From Candidatus Merdenecus merdavium (GTDB lineage: Bacteria; Bacillota; Clostridia; Lachnospirales; Lachnospiraceae): DNA of 18,169 nt. Where the stretch lies: positions 1 through 18,169 of the forward strand of contig DVLR01000097.1 in the NCBI GenBank assembly GCA_018715425.1. Direction: 5' to 3'. Positions 14,549 through 18,169 of this stretch are shown one piece after another (positions within the stretch are counted from its first letter, which is position 1; each line of letters starts with the position of its first letter). The notes beneath the pieces were generated by a model. That model was not told the DNA's origin. It did no database searches and worked only from the letters and a program-made list of their open reading frames with translations. Both the position numbers and the translations under genes were made by a program.

Positions 14549-14878
14549 ATGAAACAATTAAAAGATAAAAATTATGCATTTAGGGTATCGGAAAAAGACC
14601 TAAATACCATCAAGAGAAAAGCTAAAAAAGCCAAAATGACAGTCACCGACTATATCACCCAGTCAGCATTAGGCAAAAAAATTATCATTATAGATGGACT
14701 TCCAGAGATAGTAAGTCAGTTAAAAAAGATTGGAAATAACCTAAATCAGCTGACAATGCTCAGCCACCAAGGTGTGATTAACACAGTTAAACTTGATGAA
14801 ACAGAGGAAAGTCTAACCGCAATCTATTGGAAAATTAACGAACTTACAAAGGTGGTGGACAGCGATGTCGGTGTTTAG
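14549..14878 (+). CDS. mobC: MobC-like relaxosome accessory protein
   Basis: The 109-residue protein begins MKQLKDKNYAFRVSEKDLNT and continues with a ribbon-helix-helix-type segment (KKAKMTVTDYITQSALGKKI). It then has the GNNLNQLTMLSHQG motif typical of MobC (PF05713) proteins. These bind oriT and assist nicking by the relaxase. GCGAGG lies ahead of the ATG, with almost the same site sequence as the element's XRE gene. It lies just downstream of the candidate oriT. Its last 14 bases overlap the relaxase start, so the two are translated together. Length and motif order are normal. Confidence 0.85.
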   Translation: MKQLKDKNYAFRVSEKDLNTIKRKAKKAKMTVTDYITQSALGKKIIIIDGLPEIVSQLKKIGNNLNQLTMLSHQGVINTVKLDETEESLTAIYWKINELTKVVDSDVGV

Positions 14879-15887
14879 TGCGGTCAAAAATAAGAAACAA
14901 ACCAAGGGTGCAATGGCTGGAGTTCTCAATTATATCTCTGATAGTAACAAAGTTTATTACAACAATATACCCCTTCGCACAGGATTGAACTGTAATTATT
15001 ACAGTGGCTTTGCTGAGATGTGCCTCACCAAACAGCAGTACAAGAAAGATGATGGCAGACAGTTTTATCAATTTGTGCAGTCGTTCCCCGAAGAAGATGA
15101 TGTGACACCCTTGGAAGTTCATCAGATTGGTTTGGAGCTTGCAGAAAAGTTGTTCCCTGATTTTGAAGTTATGGTTGCTACTCACTGCAACACCAAGCAC
15201 CCTCACAATCACATTGTGGTGAACTCTGTCAGCTTCAAAACAGGAAAAAAGCTCCATCAAAATCACGATATTTTAATGGAGCAACGACTGATAAATGACC
15301 GAATTTGTATGGCATATGGTCTTATGGTTTTAGAGCCTTACCAAAAGTTGAAACGAGGACAAGCCATTAAACAGCGAGAATATCGTGCAGCACAGCGGAA
15401 TCAAAGTTGGAAATTGCAACTGATAGCCGCCATTGAAGATGCCCTGCTTTACTCAACTGATAGAGATAGCTTTATTCACAACATGGAGTACGAGGGATAT
15501 GAAGTCAATTGGAGCAATACGAGAAAATACATTACCTACACCACTCCCGAGGGTTATAAGTGCAGAGATAACAAGCTACACGATGACACCTATCTCAAGG
15601 AAAATTTAGAAAAGCTGTTTATATTCAGACAAGAAACAGGTTTCAAACCATTGACCTATGAGCCACCGGAGGGATGGCTTGGTGAAATGCAAGTACACTA
15701 TGGACTTACCGAAGATGTCATTTCACTTGGCAAAAACCTTGAAAGCGTTGGTGATACCCCACCGCCATTAACTCCAAAAACTTGGACGGACAGAAAACAA
15801 AAGCAACGAGAAAATCTCAAAAAGCTTGCCGCCGGGCATAAACTCCAAAGTGAGCAAGAGCAAGACTTTGAGATGAGAATGTATTAA
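14865..15887 (+). CDS. MOBP-type relaxase/mobilization nuclease
   Basis: This 340-residue relaxase (PF03432) has the likely catalytic tyrosine near the N-terminus in GVLNYISD (Tyr23). It has the metal-binding three-histidine motif HCNTKHPHNHIV (His107, His114, His116). It would nick oriT on one strand, remain covalently attached to the 5' end, and lead the DNA into a recipient cell. The C-terminal half is basic and ends RENLKKLAAGHKLQSEQEQD, a tail form that I associate with complete members of this clostridial group. The ATG overlaps the end of mobC, with GGTGG upstream. No mating-pair genes are in the window, so transfer would rely on a co-resident conjugative element. Confidence 0.9.
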   Translation: MSVFSAVKNKKQTKGAMAGVLNYISDSNKVYYNNIPLRTGLNCNYYSGFAEMCLTKQQYKKDDGRQFYQFVQSFPEEDDVTPLEVHQIGLELAEKLFPDFEVMVATHCNTKHPHNHIVVNSVSFKTGKKLHQNHDILMEQRLINDRICMAYGLMVLEPYQKLKRGQAIKQREYRAAQRNQSWKLQLIAAIEDALLYSTDRDSFIHNMEYEGYEVNWSNTRKYITYTTPEGYKCRDNKLHDDTYLKENLEKLFIFRQETGFKPLTYEPPEGWLGEMQVHYGLTEDVISLGKNLESVGDTPPPLTPKTWTDRKQKQRENLKKLAAGHKLQSEQEQDFEMRMY

Positions 15888-15901
15888 AGGAGATTAACGA
15901 T

Positions 15902-16195
15902 ATGAGAAATGAAAAACAAATTGCACAGCATTATTTGAGAACCAAAATTTTAGGAGCATACGAAACCACCGATGTTATTTGGCAAAGCGACAGTGAGGGG
16001 GAAATGCGTCGAACCTTTGATGACAGCTTTGTTTATGCCGATGATGACCAACTGATTATCGAAAGAGATATGGAGGTAGACGGCAAAGTATTTGGAGTAC
16101 ATTCTGTATTTCCCATTAAAACCACATCTACCCCAACAAAGAAACTGCTTCAAATTATAGAAAATGATTGTGAAAAATCTCTTAAAAATCAGTAG
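15902..16195 (+). CDS. conserved-looking small protein of unknown function between relaxase and recombinase
   Basis: The 97-residue protein starts MRNEKQIAQHYLRTKILGAY. The middle is acidic and beta-rich (MRRTFDDSFVYADDDQLIIE), and it ends KKLLQIIENDCEKSLKNQ. I do not recognise a family. It starts 14 bases after the relaxase stop with GGAGA upstream, so it is co-transcribed with mobC and the relaxase. Its position ahead of the recombinase gene suggests an element backbone gene, perhaps affecting transfer or excision. No membrane segment, signal peptide or cysteine cluster is seen. A directionality factor is possible, but nothing specific supports it. Confidence 0.7.
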   Translation: MRNEKQIAQHYLRTKILGAYETTDVIWQSDSEGEMRRTFDDSFVYADDDQLIIERDMEVDGKVFGVHSVFPIKTTSTPTKKLLQIIENDCEKSLKNQ

Positions 16196-16207
16196 TTTCA
16201 ATAGACT

Positions 16208-16256
16208 TGTGGCACTGAATAGGGTATGTTGAATGTACCGTATTCAGTTTGCCACA
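16208..16256 (+). promoter_or_regulatory. long inverted repeat ahead of the recombinase ribosome binding site
   Basis: TGTGGC (16208-16213) pairs with GCCACA (16251-16256). Inside, CTGAATA (16215-16221) pairs with TATTCAG (16241-16247) and GGTA (16223-16226) with TACC (16236-16239), around a nine-base loop. The hairpin ends eight bases before GGAGG (16264-16268). It lacks a T-run on the plus strand, so control of recombinase translation or an operator is more likely than termination. Confidence 0.6.
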
Positions 16257-16276
16257 CAAAAAAGGAGGATACTTTT

Positions 16277-17980
16277 ATGAAGGCAAACGATAAAAAATAT
16301 ACAATTCTTTACGGAAGGTTAAGTCAGGAGGATGAGCGTGAGGGCGAGAGCAACAGCATTGGCAATCAGCGAATGATGCTCCAAAAATATGCAGAAGAAA
16401 AGGGATTTGAAAATACAAAATTCCTGTTTGATGACGGTTATAGCGGAACAAACTTTAACCGCCCGGCGTGGAATGAAATTATGGAGCTCATTGAAACAGG
16501 TCAAGTGGAAACACTGATCATCAAAGATATGAGTAGACTTGGGAGAGATTATTTGCAAATCGGCATGCTGATGGAACACACCTTTCCAAACTACAATGTA
16601 AGATTGATTGCAATCAATGATGCGGTGGATACCCTATATGGGGACAATGATTTCACTCCATTCCGAAATCTTTTCAACGATTTTTATGCCAAGGATTGTA
16701 GCAAAAAGATACGAGCAGTCAAAAAGGCACAGGCTGAACGTGGTGAGCGAGTTGGTACAAGGCCACCATATGGCTACAAAAAAGCTGAACAAAATCCAAA
16801 GAAGCTTGTAGTGGATGAGGATGCAGCAGAGGTAGTGAAGCACATCTTTAAGCTCTGCTCTGAGGGCAGAGGTCCCAGTCAAATAGCAAGACAGTTGACA
16901 GAAGAACAGATTGTAAATCCAAGCAACCATTACTTTAATATGACGGGTGCAACACTAACAAACTTGGATACATCAAGACCTTACAGATGGAGAGATAATA
17001 GCATTGTCAACATCTTAAACGATGAAACCTATCTTGGACATACCGTAAACATGAAGCACACAACAGCTTCCTATAAAAACAAAAAGCAGATTATTCGCCC
17101 TGAAAATGAATGGCTGAGATTTGAAAATACACACCAAGCCATTATTGAACAAGAATTGTGGGATATTGCTCATGATGTTCGAAAAAGTAAAAAGCGCTCA
17201 AGAAAAGAGATGGACGAACCTAACCCCTATTCTGGAATGATATTCTGTGCTGACTGTGGCTCTCCGCTGGTGCTCCATCGTGCTCATACAATGTCTGAAA
17301 GTCAAAACAACTTTATGTGTTCCAAATATAAACGATTTGGTAAGGAAGAATGCACATCCCACTATATCAGAGAAGTCCAACTTGAAAAAGTCATCTTGGA
17401 TGAGTTAAAAAGAGTAACGCATTTTGCAAGACAGGATGAAGCCTTGTTCGCACAGGTCATTAACGAAAAAAATACTGCTGAAACAAGAAAAGAAATTACT
17501 CGCTTGCAAAAGGATATTGATGTGATGAAAAAACGTGACCTTGAACTGACAGCATTATTTAAACGACTTTATGAGGATAATGTCCTTGGAAGAATTCCTG
17601 ATGAGCATTACAGAACACTATCCGAGCAATACATGAGTGAGCAAAAAAAATTGCGTGAAACCATACCACAATCAGAAGAAAGAATGGGAAAGCTTAAAAA
17701 TTCTCTGACAAATGTAGGCAGATTCATTGAAAAGGCAAAAAAATATACAGATCTCTCGGAACTTACTCCAGAGATACTGCATACATTCATCTCTAAGATT
17801 GTGGTGGAAGAAAAGGCTACGAAATACTCACGAACTGCAAAGCAAGATGTTTGGATTCACTATCGTGATATTGGAATGCTAAACGACGTGAAGAAAGAAT
17901 TCGACATTGAATCACAAGAGGAAATGTTCGGAGATACCGAGTTCTATGCATGGGACGATGGCTTACAGCCTGCAATTTAA
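16277..17980 (+). CDS. large serine recombinase (TndX/TnpX-like) of the element
   Basis: The 567-residue enzyme has, in order, the resolvase catalytic domain with YGRLSQED (Ser16 likely nucleophile) and DMSRLGRD (Arg87, Arg90). Next is the Recombinase domain (GTRPPYGYKK and RWRDNSIVNILNDETYLGH). A zinc ribbon follows (CADC at 324-327, MCSK, EECT), then a long coiled coil (about 390-470) and a DUF4368 C-terminus (TPEILHTFISKIVVEEKATK). Such enzymes cut and rejoin attachment sites through a 5'-phosphoserine link, excising and inserting the element as a circle. I chose the ATG at 16277 because AAGGAGG lies eight bases ahead; the in-frame ATG at 16226 lies inside the leader hairpin. As usual for this class, the gene sits at one end of the element. 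Confidence 0.93.
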   Translation: MKANDKKYTILYGRLSQEDEREGESNSIGNQRMMLQKYAEEKGFENTKFLFDDGYSGTNFNRPAWNEIMELIETGQVETLIIKDMSRLGRDYLQIGMLMEHTFPNYNVRLIAINDAVDTLYGDNDFTPFRNLFNDFYAKDCSKKIRAVKKAQAERGERVGTRPPYGYKKAEQNPKKLVVDEDAAEVVKHIFKLCSEGRGPSQIARQLTEEQIVNPSNHYFNMTGATLTNLDTSRPYRWRDNSIVNILNDETYLGHTVNMKHTTASYKNKKQIIRPENEWLRFENTHQAIIEQELWDIAHDVRKSKKRSRKEMDEPNPYSGMIFCADCGSPLVLHRAHTMSESQNNFMCSKYKRFGKEECTSHYIREVQLEKVILDELKRVTHFARQDEALFAQVINEKNTAETRKEITRLQKDIDVMKKRDLELTALFKRLYEDNVLGRIPDEHYRTLSEQYMSEQKKLRETIPQSEERMGKLKNSLTNVGRFIEKAKKYTDLSELTPEILHTFISKIVVEEKATKYSRTAKQDVWIHYRDIGMLNDVKKEFDIESQEEMFGDTEFYAWDDGLQPAI

Positions 17981-17990
17981 GGATAGCAAA

Positions 17991-18016
17991 AGGCAGACAG
18001 CCGAAACTGTCTGCCT
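17991..18016. terminator. perfect 10-bp hairpin after the recombinase
   Basis: AGGCAGACAG (17991-18000) pairs perfectly with CTGTCTGCCT (18007-18016) around a CCGAAA loop, ten bases past the recombinase stop. It lacks a following T-run, so it is either a weak terminator or a structural end site. From 18017 to the window end I see no gene, only the repeats listed separately. Confidence 0.6.
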
Positions 18017-18036
18017 AATACACCCCATTTTAGGTG

Positions 18037-18060
18037 GGTTCACAAATTGTCCTTGTGAAC
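18037..18060. repeat. right subterminal inverted-repeat arm within a local palindrome
   Basis: GGTTCACAAATTGTC (18037-18051) matches the reverse complement of the left arm at 5570-5584 with one mismatch. Locally, GTTCACAA (18038-18045) and TTGTGAAC (18053-18060) form a perfect eight-base inverted repeat with a seven-base spacer. This is the form expected of a dimer-binding site for the recombinase or a helper. Confidence 0.55.
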
Positions 18061-18104
18061 ACCGACCTAAGTTTGCTGGGGATTTTGTATTTGAGGGCTA
18101 TTTG

Positions 18105-18138
18105 AAGTGTTCGCATTTATATACAAATGCGAACACTT
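18105..18138. repeat. perfect 14-bp palindrome at the right end
   Basis: AAGTGTTCGCATTT (18105-18118) and AAATGCGAACACTT (18125-18138) are exact reverse complements around a six-base ATATAC. The inner twelve bases recur once at 6009-6020. It could be a recombinase arm site, a terminator for either strand, or part of the attachment region. Confidence 0.6.
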
Positions 18139-18140
18139 AC

Positions 18141-18161
18141 ATTTTTGGATATACCAAAAAT
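18141..18161. repeat. second right-end palindrome adjoining the first
   Basis: ATTTTTGG (18141-18148) and CCAAAAAT (18154-18161) are perfect reverse complements around ATATA, two bases past the larger palindrome. The A/T-rich stem would suit a terminator of incoming transcription. The window ends eight bases later, so its relation to the element end is unknown. Confidence 0.5.
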
Positions 18162-18169
18162 TTCTTTAA

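Larger units (their letters stand above)
5570..18169. mobile_element. integrative mobilizable element with serine recombinase (ends approximate)
   Basis: The segment differs from the chromosome to its left in composition. It has the full gene set of a mobilizable element: XRE regulator, RepA-like ATPase, oriT-like structures, MobC, MOBP relaxase and a large serine recombinase at one end. No type IV secretion or coupling-protein genes are present, so it would need a helper for transfer. Imperfect inverted-repeat arms at 5570-5584 and 18037-18051 bracket the genes, and further palindromes follow up to the window end. The host sequence to the right is not visible and no target duplication can be identified. 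The left limit may lie anywhere from about 5553 to 5610, and the right end at or beyond 18138. Confidence 0.8.

Noticed and set aside
14844..15266. 140-codon minus-strand frame opposite the relaxase.
   Set aside because: The relaxase frame contains the three-histidine motif and catalytic tyrosine; the antisense frame has no support.
16226..16276. Longer recombinase start at 16226, adding 17 residues.
   Set aside because: This ATG lies inside the strong leader hairpin without a ribosome binding site, while AAGGAGG is ideally placed for the ATG at 16277, whose product begins like other resolvase-type proteins.
5570..18051. Reading the 15-bp inverted repeat as insertion-sequence termini with a DDE transposase.
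   Set aside because: No DDE transposase is present; the only recombination enzyme is a serine recombinase, which does not use terminal inverted repeats in that way.
1..18169. tRNA or rRNA genes as the element's target.
   Set aside because: I found no cloverleaf or rRNA-like segment on either strand by eye near the junctions or elsewhere.

Overview
The window joins two different kinds of DNA. Positions 1 to about 5550 are very AT-rich chromosome, with genes for small-molecule transport and metabolism. The base composition, the codon bias to A/T-ending codons and the gene types fit a Fusobacterium-like or other low-GC anaerobe. This is inference, because no rRNA or marker gene is present. From about 5570 to the end of the window (18169) lies a less AT-rich integrative mobilizable element of the type common in gut Firmicutes. 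It ends with its own large serine recombinase.

Host part. An apparent minus-strand operon runs from a clear promoter at 4521-4549: an NhaC-family Na+/H+ antiporter, a YtcJ-like amidohydrolase and an EamA/DMT-family transporter. It is followed by the 5' part of a MurR/RpiR-type regulator with its own promoter. Divergent from it is a spermine/spermidine-type GNAT acetyltransferase, preceded by an overlapping 26-codon ORF and followed by a good terminator. A 56-codon gene fragment without a ribosome binding site lies just before the element.

Mobile element. In order it carries: an imperfect inverted-repeat arm; a 17-bp stem hairpin; a small Cro/CI-type repressor with its own promoter; a 1667-residue DUF4011-SF1 helicase-Vsr-like nuclease-DUF3320 protein (the Hhe defence family); a 134-residue protein with an L7/L12-like segment and a tandem 23-residue repeat; an in-frame remnant of a DUF6809-like gene; a strong terminator; a convergent DUF6076 zinc-binding-type protein; a RepA-like ATPase; a candidate oriT; MobC; a MOBP-type relaxase; an unknown 97-residue protein; and the serine recombinase. 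Past the recombinase are hairpins and palindromes that probably belong to the right end.

How the parts work together (inference). The recombinase excises and integrates the element. MobC, the relaxase and oriT allow transfer using a helper conjugation system, since no mating-pair genes are seen. The RepA-like ATPase may support replication or processing of the excised form. The cargo is a putative antiphage module: repressor, Hhe and the 134-residue protein. Hhe itself belongs to a family reported as a defence system. The least described parts are the small protein downstream of it, the regulatory hairpins ahead of hhe and the recombinase, and the exact ends of the element.
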